NCBI GenBank assembly: GCA_003999685.1 | Contig: CP021226.1 | Span: forward strand, 2,330,951 to 2,394,950 | Direction of reading: 5' to 3' | DNA from: Taiwanofungus camphoratus | Lineage: Eukaryota > Basidiomycota > Agaricomycetes > Polyporales > Taiwanofungaceae | Length of the DNA: 64,000 nt | Shown: piece by piece, positions 1 through 12,146 of the stretch | Layout of the letters: the number at the start of each line of letters is the position of its first letter | Numbering within the stretch: the stretch's first letter is position 1 | Notes under the pieces: generated by a model | Seen by the model: the letters and a program-made list of their open reading frames with translations, nothing else | The model's database searches: none | What the model was told of the DNA's origin: nothing | Program-made: the position numbers and the translations under genes

Positions 1-2063
1 AGGAGGAGGAGGAGGAGGAGCGGGGGAAGCAGGGCCGGCGCCGATCCCGGCGGAGCGGGACCTGGTGCGGGGGGGGGGAGACAGGATCGCGACAGGACCC
101 CCGCCCATCTCTGTATGACGTTCGATTCCAAAGTCTAAAGTCGCCGAGAAGGGGGGGTCTGGGAGCCGGACCGTTTGATGCCAGTGGCCGGAGTTCTGGT
201 CCGCCGGCGGGTGCCAAGAATCACCGAAGATGGGCTGGTAGGCGGGAGGCCCGATGCCTAACCTAACCACCGGAATGGGGGTTTCCGGCCGTGGGCATTG
301 GGGGCGCCCGTTGCGATGATGCTTCCGGTCAGGCGCCGGCTGAGAAATGGTTTCACGGTCAAAAACGGGGCGGTGCGCCGACACCGCCGAACCCGTTTGG
401 AGGGGAAAAACACGCTAGGCAAATGAGGTCCCAAGCGTTTTTAGAAGCTCGATCCCATTGTCCGACCGAATACGACCGTTTGCGGTCGGTGTTGTGTGGA
501 AGATCACCAAAGTTGAGCACGTTCGGACGACCGAAAGGGGGTGTGCTCGGGATCACAGCTGGTATAGGGATTGGCGGTGGTCCTGTTGCGAGAGAAGGCG
601 GGGGAAGCGCCGATCCGGAAGGCGAAGCGCAGGCGTGTTCGCGATGCGTGATGGAGAAGCGGGGCCGTCGTGGGACTGTCGGATGTGCGGAGAGGGAAGC
701 GAGGGTGGGAATGGGGAGGGGGGAGGGGAAGGGGAAGGGGAAGGGGAAGGGCTGCACGAGTAGGAGGAAGGACCGGAGGGAAGCGCAGAAGCGGGGGAAG
801 AGCGGGGGGAGGGGGACGAGCGCACGGCGCATCGTCCCGGGCCGGCTGCAGGCGAGGGAAGGGGATCGAGTGCAGGGGCACTTGTGTGCCTGTGTACTGG
901 CGGATGCGGGCACGTACGTACGTAGCGAGCTGCGGTCGGTGCTGGCGTAGGGCGCGGGGTGTTGCGCGGTCGAGCGCGGGGAGGAGATGGCTGTTGTTAC
1001 GGCATTGTGTCTGGGTGTGCAGTTGGCGCACCGGGAGCCAGGCACGGGGGCTGAGGAGGGAGTGGACGATGAGTGACAGAGGATCAGGGACGTGACGGTG
1101 GTGATGGCTGATGGGAGACTGGCAATCGCGTCCTTGGCGGAGTGTGTCGTGGACACCTGTCACGGGGAAAGACTGCACTGCAGCAGGGAGAGACGGCGGA
1201 TGGCGGAGGCGGAAGCGGAGACGGAGGGTGTACGTACACGGAGAGCGCAGGCAGAGGGGGGCTGTGTGGACGGGGGTTGGTCGCGCTGCGGTGGGTGCGT
1301 GATCGCTATCGATGGGCTGCGATTCGCCGGCGGAGGCGGGTGCGTGCAGTTGGCGGGCGTTTGCGATGGCTAGCGCGGGGCCAGTCGGTATGGGTTAGTG
1401 TGGCCTGGGGGCGGGTCGTCCGCGGACACGTGCCAAGGCCGAGGAGAAGCAGGCTGCGTCACACGTGCGGGGTGCGTCGTTCCTGAGGCGTGTGGGCGTA
1501 TGTCCGCCATGTGCGTCGGGGCAGCGGCCATGGCGGGGGTCGGAGGACGGGGTCGTGGCCCGATGGGGATTAGCGTGGGTGTGCGGGAGATCGCGGATGC
1601 TGATTCCGGGAGATGCGCGGATCTCGCATGCATCGATCGGGCGCCGTGGTGGGCAGCCTCCCCGTCCAAAGCGGAGGCTGCCATACCCACCGCGTCCTCC
1701 TCGTCGTCGTCGCCGTCTGTCATGCATCGTCCGCGGGTTGCCAGCGACAGCGACAGCGCCGACTCCCGCATGGCCGCCAGCAAGGCAAAGAGACCGTGCA
1801 CCCTGTCTCACGCGACGCCCGCAGGCTCCTTCCCATCCGTCGGCTCTCCCAGCCAAACAGGCAGCCCTCTCGCCCTCTGGGACGACGTGCAGCCTTCCAC
1901 TTCTCGTTTCCGTTCCTCCGTCCTCGCTTCCCCTCCGGCTCCTTCCCAGGTACGCACGCCCTATATGTCCGCGGACTTGTCTCTCATCCCCGCCCGCCCT
2001 TTCTAGCTCAGCCCCGCCTCCGCCCTCCATACCATCTCCTCCCTCCCACACCACCGCCGCCAC
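1..2063. other. GC-rich stretch with no supported gene
   Basis: This stretch is strongly GC-rich and opens with an (AGG)n run. Long open frames exist on both strands, but they overlap one another, are rich in Arg, Pro, Gly and Ser, and show no recognisable domain, as expected of GC-rich noncoding DNA where stops are rare. The last 100 bases are pyrimidine-rich and probably form the leader of the F-box gene that follows; a weak CTATAT element lies at 1961. A neighbouring gene running off the left edge cannot be excluded. Confidence 0.5.
702..751 (+). repeat. G-run repeat, quadruplex-prone
   Basis: Repeated runs of three to six G separated by one or two A bases (GGGGAA units) make a purine-only tract on the + strand. 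Such sequence can form G-quadruplexes. Nothing else ties it to a function. Confidence 0.7.
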
Positions 2064-3881
2064 ATGGGCCCCATCCACGCCCTCCCCGTCGAGCTCCTCG
2101 CCCGCATCTTCGAGCTCGGCGTCGACGACCACTACGCCCCCCACCCCGACGCCGTCCCCCAGGGCGTGCCCGCCTTCGAGGTCCTCGTCTCCCACGTCTG
2201 TCTCCACTGGCGCGACGTCGCCCTCCGCACCCCCTCCCTCTGGACCCACATCCACTTCCGCGCAGTCCCCCACATCGCCCGCGCCCGCCTCTACCTCGCC
2301 CGCTCCACCCGCCACCCCCTCCACATCTTCATCGACTCCGCCTCCGAGGCCGACCACGTCCCCGGCTCCTCCATCTTCCGCGACGAGTTCCTCCCCGTCT
2401 GCGACCCCCTCCTCCCCCACATCCACCGCTGGCGCTCCTTCGTCCTCAAGGTCCGCGACCTCGTCTGCAAGGGCCACGCACGCACCGTCCTCTCCACCTG
2501 CGGCCCCGCACCCGCCCTCGACACCCTCCAGCTCTGGCACATCGAGGACTGGGGCTCCCCGGAGCGCCTCTACACCGCCATCGGGCCCCCTCCCGTCGTC
2601 GTCTTCGCCGGCGGCCTCCCCGCCCTCCGCCACCTCTCCCTCATCGGCGTCAACATCCCCTGGGAGCCCCGCCCGTCCCCCTTCCTCGCCCGCCTCCGCT
2701 CCCTCGAGCTCGCCCTCCACTCCGACGACGTCCGCATCCCCTTCCCCCGCTGGCACGCCATGCTCGCCGCCTCCCCCGCCCTCGAACGCCTCGCCCTCCA
2801 CTACTCCGGCCCCCGCGCAGCAGGGCCCCCCTGGGCCGCCCGCATCCGCCTCGACGCCCTCCGCGAGCTCTGCCTCACAGACCTCGACCCCCCCTACGCC
2901 TGCGCCCTCCTCCGCACCCTCGACGCGCCCGCCCTCCGCGCCCTCCGCCTCGAGCTCTCCGACCAGGACTTTACCCCCCTCGCCGAGCTCCTCGCCGCTC
3001 CGCCCCCCCCGCCCCCGCCCGGCACGCCCCTCGACCCCGCCCGCCCCTACGCCCCCTGGCTCCACGCCTCCGGCGACCGAGCCCCGGAGCCCGCCCCCGC
3101 GCCGATGTTCCCAGCGCTCCGCGAGCTCGCCGTCGCCGCGCTCGAGTGCACGCCCGCCGCGTGGCGCCGCCTCCTCGCGAGCATGCGCGCCGTCCGCCTG
3201 CTCGACGCCGACTTTCGCGCGCCGCGCCTCGGCCCGGGCTTTTTTGACGTCTTGCTCGAGGCCCTCCCCGGGCGCGGATTCGATGGCCGGGGAGGTGTGG
3301 GCGGGGATCGGGACAGGGACCGGGGGGGAGAAGGGGAGGAGCGGGAGGGAGAAGGGGGAGAAGAGGGCGCGGGCGCGGGCGCGCGGCAGCCGAGCGTGCT
3401 CCTCCCCGCGCTGCACACGCTGCGCACGTCCGGCGTGCCCGGCGCGCGGCTCGCGGCGCTCGCGGTGTTCCGCCGCCAGTGCGGGCGGCCGGTGCGCCGC
3501 TGGCTCGTGAACGAGCGCGGGCGCGACGCGGACGCGGAGCGCATGCAGGCCGCGGTGGACGCCGGCGGCGAGGACGGGGGCGGCGGGATCGAGCGCTTTG
3601 AGTGGTTTAGGGACGAGGAGGAGGATTTGGACGATGGCGAGGAGGAGGATGGGGATGAGGACGCGGGGGGCAGCGGGGAGGACAGCGGGGAGGGCAGCGG
3701 GGAGGACAGCGGGGAGGGCAGTTTTGTCGCGGAGGGCGACGGCGACGGCGACGGCGAGGGGCTGCTGGAGGAGGAGGAGGAGGAGGACGGCGCGCCCCCG
3801 GCGGAGGACGCAGCGGAGGACTCTGGTGCGTCCGAGGAGGGGCACGCAGGGGGAGGGGGCGGCGCGGGTGGATATAGGTGA
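2064..3881 (+). CDS. F-box-like protein with acidic C-terminal tail
   Basis: Single-exon gene of 605 residues. The first 60 residues fit the F-box pattern common in Agaricomycetes: LPVELLARIFELG, then VSHVCLHWRDVALRTPSLW. F-box proteins join Skp1 and cullin-1 in SCF ubiquitin ligases and select substrates through the rest of the chain. Here the middle (about 80-480) is leucine-rich with repeated ALR.L.L patterns, suggesting a degenerate leucine-rich repeat fold. From about residue 410 it turns into low-complexity Gly/Glu/Asp sequence, ending in a polyacidic tail with two GEDSGEGS repeats. Codon third positions are almost all C or G. The ATG was chosen because the F-box follows at once and a pyrimidine-rich leader precedes it. 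The substrate is unknown. Confidence 0.8.
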   Translation: MGPIHALPVELLARIFELGVDDHYAPHPDAVPQGVPAFEVLVSHVCLHWRDVALRTPSLWTHIHFRAVPHIARARLYLARSTRHPLHIFIDSASEADHVPGSSIFRDEFLPVCDPLLPHIHRWRSFVLKVRDLVCKGHARTVLSTCGPAPALDTLQLWHIEDWGSPERLYTAIGPPPVVVFAGGLPALRHLSLIGVNIPWEPRPSPFLARLRSLELALHSDDVRIPFPRWHAMLAASPALERLALHYSGPRAAGPPWAARIRLDALRELCLTDLDPPYACALLRTLDAPALRALRLELSDQDFTPLAELLAAPPPPPPPGTPLDPARPYAPWLHASGDRAPEPAPAPMFPALRELAVAALECTPAAWRRLLASMRAVRLLDADFRAPRLGPGFFDVLLEALPGRGFDGRGGVGGDRDRDRGGEGEEREGEGGEEGAGAGARQPSVLLPALHTLRTSGVPGARLAALAVFRRQCGRPVRRWLVNERGRDADAERMQAAVDAGGEDGGGGIERFEWFRDEEEDLDDGEEEDGDEDAGGSGEDSGEGSGEDSGEGSFVAEGDGDGDGEGLLEEEEEEDGAPPAEDAAEDSGASEEGHAGGGGGAGGYR

Positions 3882-3958
3882 CTGGGCGCTCCGCGTCCGT
3901 GGGCTCTGGGGGAAGCCATCGCAAAACTGCACAGTGCGTCTCGCCTGCGCGGCCGTCT

Positions 3959-4091
3959 CGTGTCTCCGTTCCCGTTCCCGTTTCCGTTTCCGTTTCTGTC
4001 TTTTCCGTCCCTCTCGGATCTGTGTCTGTCTCTGCGTGTCTGTATCCGTGTCCGTGGGCGTGGGCGTGTCCGTGTCCGTCTCTGCGTCCCG
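3959..4091. repeat. Degenerate CCGTTT / GTCCGT microsatellite
   Basis: Just past the F-box stop codon the sequence becomes a run of CCGTTC/CCGTTT hexamers, then GTCCGT and GGGCGT hexamers. It probably lies in the 3' untranslated region or just beyond it. Confidence 0.75.
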
Positions 4092-4515
4092 TCGTTACCA
4101 TCCGTCTCCACCCCGTCCCCTCCACAGCCTGCCCCCCTCTTGTCTGTATTTTTGCACCCTGGATCTCTTGTCCCACGTACCGTATCTATATCTAGCGGAC
4201 GTCCCGCGGGACGTGTCTGCGCGTTATTTTGTATTCCCCCCCCGTGTGTCCCGCTCGCACTACTATGCCGCGCCGCGAATACGCCTTTGAGCACCGCGCA
4301 CCAAACCTCCGGTATGTACGCACGGTGCTCGCGCTTATTTACACGAATGAAACAGCCCCGCGCGGCGCCCGCGGGCCAGACGCGTGAGACGGAGAAGGTG
4401 CATCTCTCATATTTCAGCATATTTCGGATTCGAGCACAGTATTTGTATATACCCCGCGCCCGCGCCCCCACATCCCCGCGCTCCCTCGCCCCAGCACGTA
4501 CCCCCGGCGCCCAGG
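4092..4515. other. Intergenic, convergent 3' ends
   Basis: This lies between the converging ends of the F-box gene and the K+/H+-exchange gene. It is C-rich and shows no coding potential or clear element. Confidence 0.5.
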
Positions 4516-5876
4516 TTACCTCGCCCCCCGCTCGAGCCGCAGCCGCGCCTGCTCCAGCGCGCGGTAGACGTCCGCCGCGAACCCCGACTCGGGCGGCATC
4601 GCCAGCAGGCGCGCGAGCGCGGGGACCGCTTCGCGCGTCAGCAGCAGGCGCGGCTGCGCGTCCGCGGCGGTGGAGTCGCGGTGTGGCGGACTCGATGACG
4701 GCGCGGAGGCGGAGGGCGCGGAGGGGCCGCGTTCGTTTCCTGGCGGGCTTGCGGGCGCTGCGGAGGGCGTGGTGGAGGGGTCCGGCGGGCGCGGCGCGTA
4801 CTCGGCGTAGATCGCGTCGAGCTCGGCGCTCTCGGCGGGGACGACTGCGCCCTGCGCGACAAAGGCCTCGAGGTACTGCGACGCTTTGTAGGCTGGCGTG
4901 GGCATCTCGTTAGTTTCGTGTGCGTTACGTGGGGAGGGGAGGGTGGGAGAACGAGGAGCGAGGAGCGGGGGGAGAGGCGAGAGACCGTACCGCGATAGTG
5001 CGACCATGACCGCCAGATGCAGAAGAAGAACGGGAAGTTCGGTATCACAGCTGCAGCGGGACGTCTCGGTCAGCGTGCGCGCGCGCGCGTACTGGGACCT
5101 ATGAGCGTGCGACGTACGGATGAGCATGAACGGCGCGGTGAGCGGGGAGACGGCGAGCCAGAAAATGAAGCCCTGGCGGTGGCGCGGGGTGCGTTTCTCC
5201 AGGAGCGCACGGAGGTGCAGCAGGGGCGAGGTGCAGGCCGAGGGCGGGTAGACGAGCGGGATCTGCGGCAGGCGTCCGTCATATTGCATGTCAATTGGCA
5301 CAGAGGGAGCAAGAAGCATGGTCAAGGAGGAGGAGGAGCGCGCTGCGTCAACGGATTGGCAAGGCCCCGGGTGAAGAGGTGCGCAGACTGACCGTGGGGT
5401 GGTCCGCGGGGCGCGGCTTGGCGTCCGCGGCACGTCCGAGCGGGAGGAGCTTGGGCCCGAGGGAGGGGTCGACGGATTTGAGCGCGAGCTCCTCAAATTC
5501 GAGGCGGTCGATGAGGCGTTCGCCGTAGAGGAAGGCCTTGCGCTGTTTGATATCACGGGCAGAATATATATAAGTAGAATGCAAGGGGAGATTAGCGGTC
5601 GTGCTCCGTCCACGCTTGAGACAGGGCGATCGGTATGCACAAACATAGCGGTCTTTCGAGACAAGGGAGCGAACGGACACTGACCTTCCAGCTGCTATCT
5701 GGCGCCTTTCCCAGCCCTGCCCAAAGATCTGCTGCCTTGGTTGTCGCCCATAGCGACAAGCTATTCTTCTTCGCCTGCGACGGTGGCGGAAGGACGAACT
5801 GGTAGTAAGTGAGATGTTCCGAATGTACACGAGTGGGCGCCGTGCGCAGGGCGAGAGGCAGTGCGATTATGCGCAT
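4516..5876 (-). CDS. Mitochondrial K+/H+ exchange-related protein
   Basis: Five exons: 5876-5685, 5542-5393, 5262-5118, 5050-4991 and 4892-4516 give 307 residues in one frame. The chain has the hallmarks of the fungal Mit_KHE1 family (yeast YDL183c type). It starts MRIIALPLALR and LTYYQFV, followed by GERLIDRLEFEELALK, then SPLLHLRALLEKRTPRHRQG, a hydrophobic FWLAVSPLTAPFMLI, IPNFPFFFCIWRSWSHYR and YKASQYLEAF. Two short hydrophobic stretches (about 143-185) could be membrane segments. The family is thought to act in mitochondrial K+/H+ exchange; that role comes from the family. The tail from about residue 200 is Ser/Pro-rich. Introns are 142, 130, 67 and 98 nt, with junctions supported by both motif continuity and frame. 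Confidence 0.85.
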
Positions 5877-6191
5877 GGAGCGCTTCGCCGTTGGCAGAAA
5901 CGCCATCGCTCGGCTTGCTTGAGGGAGATGTGTTCGACGCTGGGATGTCCGACAAGCTGGCTGCCCGAGTAAACTATGCGCTGGTTACCAGTCGGCTGCG
6001 CTAGACGCGCGGAGAAACGGCGCGTCAGTCTATTCGCGTGACACTCGCGTGACAGCACGTGGCGGCAATATCCTGCCCGTCCTCCCGCTCCCAGCCCTCA
6101 GCAGCGGCTGTGCCTCAGCCCCTGCCTCTGCCACCGCCACTGCCACTGCTCGTCCACAGGCTTTTAGCCAGCCATACGCACACCCGGCACG
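5877..6191. promoter_or_regulatory. Shared divergent promoter region
   Basis: 315 bp separate the start codons of two divergently transcribed genes, so both promoters must lie here or in the 5' ends of the genes. No convincing TATA box was seen. Confidence 0.45.
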
Positions 6192-6612
6192 ATGGAATCG
6201 CCCAGGGAACCCGCCTCCCCGTCCTCGTCCTCCACATCTGGCTCCCCGCCCCCAGAAGAGCGCGTCCCCGACGAGTCCACCTTCATTAACATGAGCAGCG
6301 CAAGCAGCCTGTCCGGGCCCCCCAAACGCCGCCTCGGACCAAGCCCCTTTGGTGGCGGCCCCAATGCCCGCGAAACCAAGAGCAGGCGCAGGGAGGACAA
6401 CATGATGCGCAAAATGGGCCCGGCTATTTGGGACAGTAGGGAGGCGGGCATGGTCAGGCCAAAGGACGATCTGGTCGACCAGCCACTTGTCGATAACCTG
6501 CGCAAGCGTCGGTGCTTTCTCTGCCTCTGCTCGCCTTGATGGCTGACTCGTGCGGATGATTGTAGAATTTGGTGATCCGTTTGATGACAGCATCGTGAAG
6601 AAGGCTGCGTAA
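6192..6612 (+). CDS. Small basic Ser/Pro-rich protein, unknown function
   Basis: Two exons, 6192-6507 and 6566-6612, joined over a 58 nt intron (donor GTCGGT, acceptor TGTAG), give 120 residues. The N-terminal 30 residues are Ser/Pro-rich. Then comes STFINMSSASSLSG, a basic KRRLGPSPFGGG, RETKSRRREDNMMRK, and a polar C-terminus QFGDPFDDSIVKKAA. The second exon restores a sensible ending where the unspliced frame would run into low-complexity sequence, which supports the intron. The ordered polar and basic pattern looks like a conserved small protein, but I do not recognise the family and give no function. It shares a 315 bp divergent promoter region with the K+/H+-exchange gene. Confidence 0.6.
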
Positions 6613-9600
6613 ATGTGCTGCATGGTAGGGAAGTAGAATTTTTGCGGCACGGCTACGACTGATTGGAATGCCCGATGTTAGTAATTGATTTTATGAAGGT
6701 ATGCTCTCGAACATGGGTGCTCGAAACCGTGTCTGATTCGTGCTTTCGACCCAGGACAGTGTAGCTTAGCAATGCTCGTGCTCTGTGTTCGCTATCGGCA
6801 TCCTGTATATTCTGTGTCAACATCATCTCGTGCATAATGCAACATATAGTCTGGGCTCTCCAAATGTTCGCTCATTTAATGGACCGCAAGGGATTTCAAC
6901 TCCAGATACAGACCAGGGTTCTATGATAATAGAGCCGTATTCTAGCCATGGTCTAACCCACGCCCTTCGGTGGCACGATTATCACCTCCGACTGTCAACT
7001 ACGCAGCAGTATGGACGCAAGCGGACAGCAGGGCGGCTGTGCACACAGCAATGTCTATCTGGTCATCAGCGAGGGAGAAAGACTGTATGGACGCAACGTG
7101 CAAGTATGAGGTCCATTGTATCAGACAATTTTGTCGGAATACGGCTGCGGAAGACGTGTTGGCGGAGGATACATCCTGTACCCGGGCAGCCCCGGTTAGG
7201 TGGTGCATGACACACGAAGGCATGACAGCACAGGATGCACGGGGAAATGGAGAAACGGGACAGAGCATTTCCATAGACAACGGCCGCAGTGCCTAAACAA
7301 CCGGACAGGGTCTTAGTATGCACATTCCAATATTCAGTCTATCTTCACAAACCAATTGCTAACATCCGCCAAACCAATTAGACATTTACCAAAACCTGCC
7401 TCCATTCAATGCCTGTGCACTGCCTTCTATTCGCTATAGAATGGCTGCCAGTCCAATGGGAAGAGTCTCATCCATGGCTATGACAGTAAATCAAGGGCCT
7501 TGGAGATACTATCAAATATAGTTAGAATCAGGTTACTCGGATTCTATCACAGTCATCCCTGCTCGCCAATTTCACATCGCGGTTGGATGGATGCAGACAA
7601 GTAGGATGACAGCCGTGATGGGCCGCAGAAGATTGGAGTGCTTCTTCGATGAAATGAACAAGTTAGTCGGCAATCTAGGTGCTTCCTCGGAGACATCATG
7701 GAAACCCGTGCATCGCCTGCACAAACTGAACTAGCTTGTCTCCTTACTTGACGCAACGCTGTATCAGATTATGTGAGTGTTGACGTAAGGCAGGAGTTCT
7801 GATACTATGACGTTGTCTAACACGTACGTTGCAGTGTAAGGTAGACCCTATGCTGATAGTCATCTCAGGCACTTCACGTGAATGTTGACCGGTGTGCATC
7901 GCCATTGGAGAACATTTCTGGTAACGTTCGCCCGTCTTGCCCCAACGCCTGGCTTCTTCACAAATCGCATTAAATAGGACATTAACGGGCTGGACTGCAA
8001 ATGTACTGAGACCCTTATGAAATGTCATCTGCGATCTGCGATCTGCCAGACTTATTGTGAGGTACGAACGGAAGGCGGGCTAGCTACGTTTAGGGAGTTC
8101 CAGGCCGCAGAGTATAAGCATGCGAGTGCACTGAGGTGATGATGTTTAGGCCCAAATGGTCAGGCGTAGCCATGGTGATGTCGTATGCACCTTGCCCAGG
8201 CTTAATGTTGCTGTCTCATTGGCTTCGACCTTCTCGTTGCTAAATGATACTAGAGCTGTTGCGGCGTTCCAGCATTCATCAAGGCGTTACGGGAACGCCA
8301 GTACAAGGCAAGATGCAGAAGGCTAAACACGTGCGACCAGATCGTCCCGGGTCATGCGAAGGTGGGCGTGATAATTTGTGATCCACGTCCATCTGATTCG
8401 TGCTTGGCAGGCAGTGGAAGACTGAGGAGTGTGGTTTTCGTCTTTGAAATAACAATGCCGTTTGGTGAACAATACCACAATTGGCTCTGGAGTTGCCGTT
8501 CCGCCTTCAATCGTGAACACACCAGCCTGTACCGGCCCGTGTTGTCGACCGAACAGCACAATGATCAGGACGCCAGCCGGTCTTTTCAACATTCCCGTGG
8601 TCATCTAAGCAGATCATAGGTGCCTTGTGTATATCACACCGAACAACCATCTGAGGCCGCGAACACTCCAAGAAACTTGTCTAAGCATTGCTCAAGCAAG
8701 GCCCACGGCTGATTCTAAGGCAGCGTGGCTGTCATTTCCGTCCATAGGCCGAACAGTTGCTGCTGACCAAGTCACGTCATTGCTGATCTTGATGCGTTTG
8801 TGCGCCTGGTTTAGCTCCGCAAAGCCTAACTCACGTTGTGTAGCCTCAAGCGTCGAGCACCACCAGAGCACGATCAGTGCGGGATACAAGCTGGCCTTGG
8901 GACATCAGAAGGTCCCTTCTTGCGTATGAGCCTCCTCTACTTTCAATGTGGTTCAATGAATGATGGTCCGAATGCAAACTTTTCGTTGGATCGGTGAAGG
9001 GCAGGTATTCGACCCTTCTTCGTGAGATCGTGGCTGACCAGTCCTGGAATGTAACAATGATAATCTTGTGCAACCATATCCATGCCGGTATCCACATGTA
9101 TCACACGTTGTTTGAATGCGGCCCTCATGACTTCGAAAGCTTATACCACGCACTGACGTAGTGGTGGCCGGGTTCAAATCGTAAACGATTGGAAGTTGAA
9201 GCGGTAGGTAATTCGATTTATCCTATGGAAATGCCAGCATCAGGAGGAACCCTTCTTCGCGGATCAAGTTGACTCAATCGCATTATGCATGCTCTCATTA
9301 ATGACGACTTGCTTTCGAGATCGTGCATAGAAACCGATTCGAAAGACTTGCATTTACTACCTGATCAAGACTGGATAAGCTAATTTCCTGGATGGGATAC
9401 AGGTTAGACACCGTGTCTACACCAGCGCAGGTGGAAGATTGCGGGCTGGGCATAAACGACGATGGTCAAGGAATCGCAAAGCAGGCACGGAATCAATCCG
9501 TGCGAAGATTTGCACTGGGTAGTGTATGCCACTTCTACAGCTACTTCTGCCAATTTCGCACCTCAATGTGCTACCTCAAGGATTCGGAGCTTCGCTGCGG

Positions 9601-11008
9601 TCTTGATGGAACCGAAGCCATGATCCAGGATGGCAAGTACTTTCTTAACTCCGAAGGATAATGCCTCATGTCGGCCCACGTTCTTTCCAATTTTGATGCA
9701 TGAGATCCCAGAAGTACCTTCGTGCTTGGCCGCAAACAGGGAAATGTGTTAGCTTTCTGGGTATGTCCTTCAAGCTGATATCTTCGCTGCGCACAGTTGC
9801 AATTAGCTACCCTGGTCCTCACGCGCTTGTCGCCCACACATCGTGGCCTCTTGTTGCATCTAGGTCGCCTTGACACGTGTGAACCATCTTCTCGTTCTTC
9901 CACTGGCAGGTCTGACCGACTTTATGTATTCATATTTTGCTCGCGAAAACCCAGAACGTTAGGAGGGCCCCTGCGGCATGGAACCATGTATGGCTTGTTG
10001 CCGTGGTGACGATCCGAAGCAGTTGGTCATCAAAGCGAGGTAATCAAGTCTGGTGGACATGAACGCATACGATATACCGCGAACTCCGCCGTGCGTATAG
10101 CTATCCTGAAAATTGACTGTGGTCGCCATCTATCCTCTTCCTATGTGGCCTCCGCACAGCAAAAGGTGATGCGCCGAACGCTAACTGACTGTTTGTATCC
10201 TAGAGCTTGTACCCGGGCCCTTTATCATAGTGCTGTATGATCGTGCCGAGATGAAAGTCGGTGCTTTGCGCTATCCACGAGGTTGTGAGCATGACTTACA
10301 AGCTGTTTCATGTAATGGGGTGAGTTCTCTCTGTAGAAATTGCACTCAAACTCCATCGCCCATCGTGTCAGTACTGTCACCGAGTCCATGATTCCATCGT
10401 TTCCTGATAATCTCGATTCAATAGACTGCCGCTTCATTACAAGCAAATCATTGAGCTGGTAACATATGTCTATTTACTGAGCGAATTTGACACCATCCAG
10501 ACCACAGCCAGATTCGGGTGTATTTCGTCTTCGCCCGACGAAAGTCCTTGCTCAGGATGAGGTGATCTTTCGGTGACACGTCTGACACCCATATTATAAG
10601 GTCTTGTGTTGTAAGAAATCTGCAGTTCTTCTTTTTCTCGTGCCCGGGCATGGTTATCACCCAATGAAGAAGACGGGTGGCTGTACAGAGCCCGAATTCG
10701 GAGGGAAATGAACACTCTCCCACTTGGCGACACGGCGTCTGGCACGGGTACCTCCCAGGTATACCCTACAGGCTCGGATTTCCCCAGTATCCGAACGCGA
10801 GATGGCTGGTATTGAGCAGTCTATGGTTGGGTCAAGGGGGCCAGTCTAAGTAATTTGTCTGCATTACAGGATGCATCGGGGGAAACCCGGAACGGGCATA
10901 TGACCTAGAAGGTGCTCTGGTTCCCCGAACTAATCCCGCACATGGTTAAAATGCGGTCTCCTAAGACATGGTCTCAAGCACAGGTGCTTCACTATCACGG
11001 ACATCACC
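6613..11008. other. Gene-poor 4.4 kb stretch
   Basis: GC content drops here compared with the first 6.5 kb. Open frames are all short (under about 140 codons), overlap on both strands and carry no motif I recognise. No terminal repeats or transposase motifs were seen. It may hold decayed genes or elements, but nothing can be named. Confidence 0.5.
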
Positions 11009-12146
11009 ATGGACAAGCAATACAGCTACCTCACGCGTATGCTTCCTTCATCCTGGCCGTTATTCGGGCTTGACCATGTGCTTACTACGGTGAATTTCGA
11101 TGGACAGCCGAGCAAGTCGATTTCTTCATGGAGAACGGTTTCATTATCATCAAACAGGCCTTTACAAAGGAGAAGGCGGCTGAATGGACGAGGACGATGT
11201 GGGTGCGGCTTGGGTTGAATCCGAGTGACAAGTCAACATGGGATCGGGAGAGGATCCATATGCCCTGGCATAGACGGGAGCCCGTCTCCTCGTTTGCACC
11301 AAAGGCGAGTCTTGATGGATGCGACTCAGACCGTGCTGCTAACAAGGACCTCCATAGGCTTGGGAGGCAATGAAAGACCTTCTTGGTGGTGAAGAGCGCA
11401 TCGACGACGCGAGTAGCTCTTGGGGTGACAGCTTCATTGTCAACTTCGGCACACCCGAACTTGAGGGGCCTGATAAATTTGTTGATCCTAAGGATCTCGA
11501 CAATTGGCACGTCGACGGCGATTTCTTTGTCCACTTCCTCGACTCACCCGAGCAAGCCCTGCTTGTCATCCCACTATACTCTGATATCAAACCTCGGGGA
11601 GGCGGTACATTCGTTTCCCCTGACGGCATTGACCTGATTGCCAACTACCTTGCCGCACATCCCGAAGGTGTGCTTCCAACTGGATTGTCGTTCACTCCAT
11701 CCACGAGCACTGCGGCAGAGCACAGGGATGACCCCGGATATTGGTCACACCTCGAGGCAATAAAGCGTTGCAACCGCTTCGTGGAAATGACTGGCGAAAT
11801 CGGCGACGTTGTACTCATGCATCCGCTGATGCTTCATTCCGCGTCGAAGAATCACCTTCGTGAGGTACGCATCATCACCAACCCACCCGTATCCCTGAAG
11901 GAACCCTTCGACTTCGCCCGTGACGATCCGGATGAGTACAGCCTTGTGGAACTGAAGACTTTAAAAGCGCTCGGTGTGGACAAGCTCGAATTTAAGCCAA
12001 CAACGGAAAGGAGGCGTGTCACACCTAGGAGGGTTGCACTACAAAACAAGATGCTGGAAGACGAGCGGAAGAGGTTGGAGGCGTTGTCGAAGCCTGGCAA
12101 CAACGTGGATGTGACGAGTACCACTGCCCCGATTGCAGTAGCTTGA
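11009..12146 (+). CDS. Phytanoyl-CoA dioxygenase (PhyH)-like enzyme
   Basis: Three exons (11009-11036, 11108-11304, 11358-12146) give 337 residues. The start MDKQYSYLTPEQVDFFMENG is typical of the PhyH family of Fe(II)/2-oxoglutarate dioxygenases. The iron site is visible: WHVDGDFF supplies the His-x-Asp pair (about residue 125) and MLHSASKNH the distal His (about 232), followed by REVRIITNPP, whose Arg is a candidate 2-oxoglutarate contact. Such enzymes hydroxylate lipids or secondary metabolites; the substrate here cannot be told. The last 60 residues are charged and probably disordered. Intron 2 (53 nt) seems to use a GC donor (AAG|GCGAGT) with a good CTAAC branch point; no GT in the area gives the right frame. 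No biosynthetic core enzyme lies nearby. Confidence 0.85.

Noticed and set aside
359-1156. Overlapping 224-265 codon frames on the minus strand near the left edge
   Set aside because: Several frames are open at once, with Pro/Arg/Ser-rich products and no domain. This is expected by chance in GC-rich DNA.
1395-3932. 845-codon minus-strand open frame opposite the F-box gene
   Set aside because: It is an antisense shadow: very high GC at third positions removes stops. The product is Glu/Gly/Ala low complexity, while the + strand gives a clear F-box protein.
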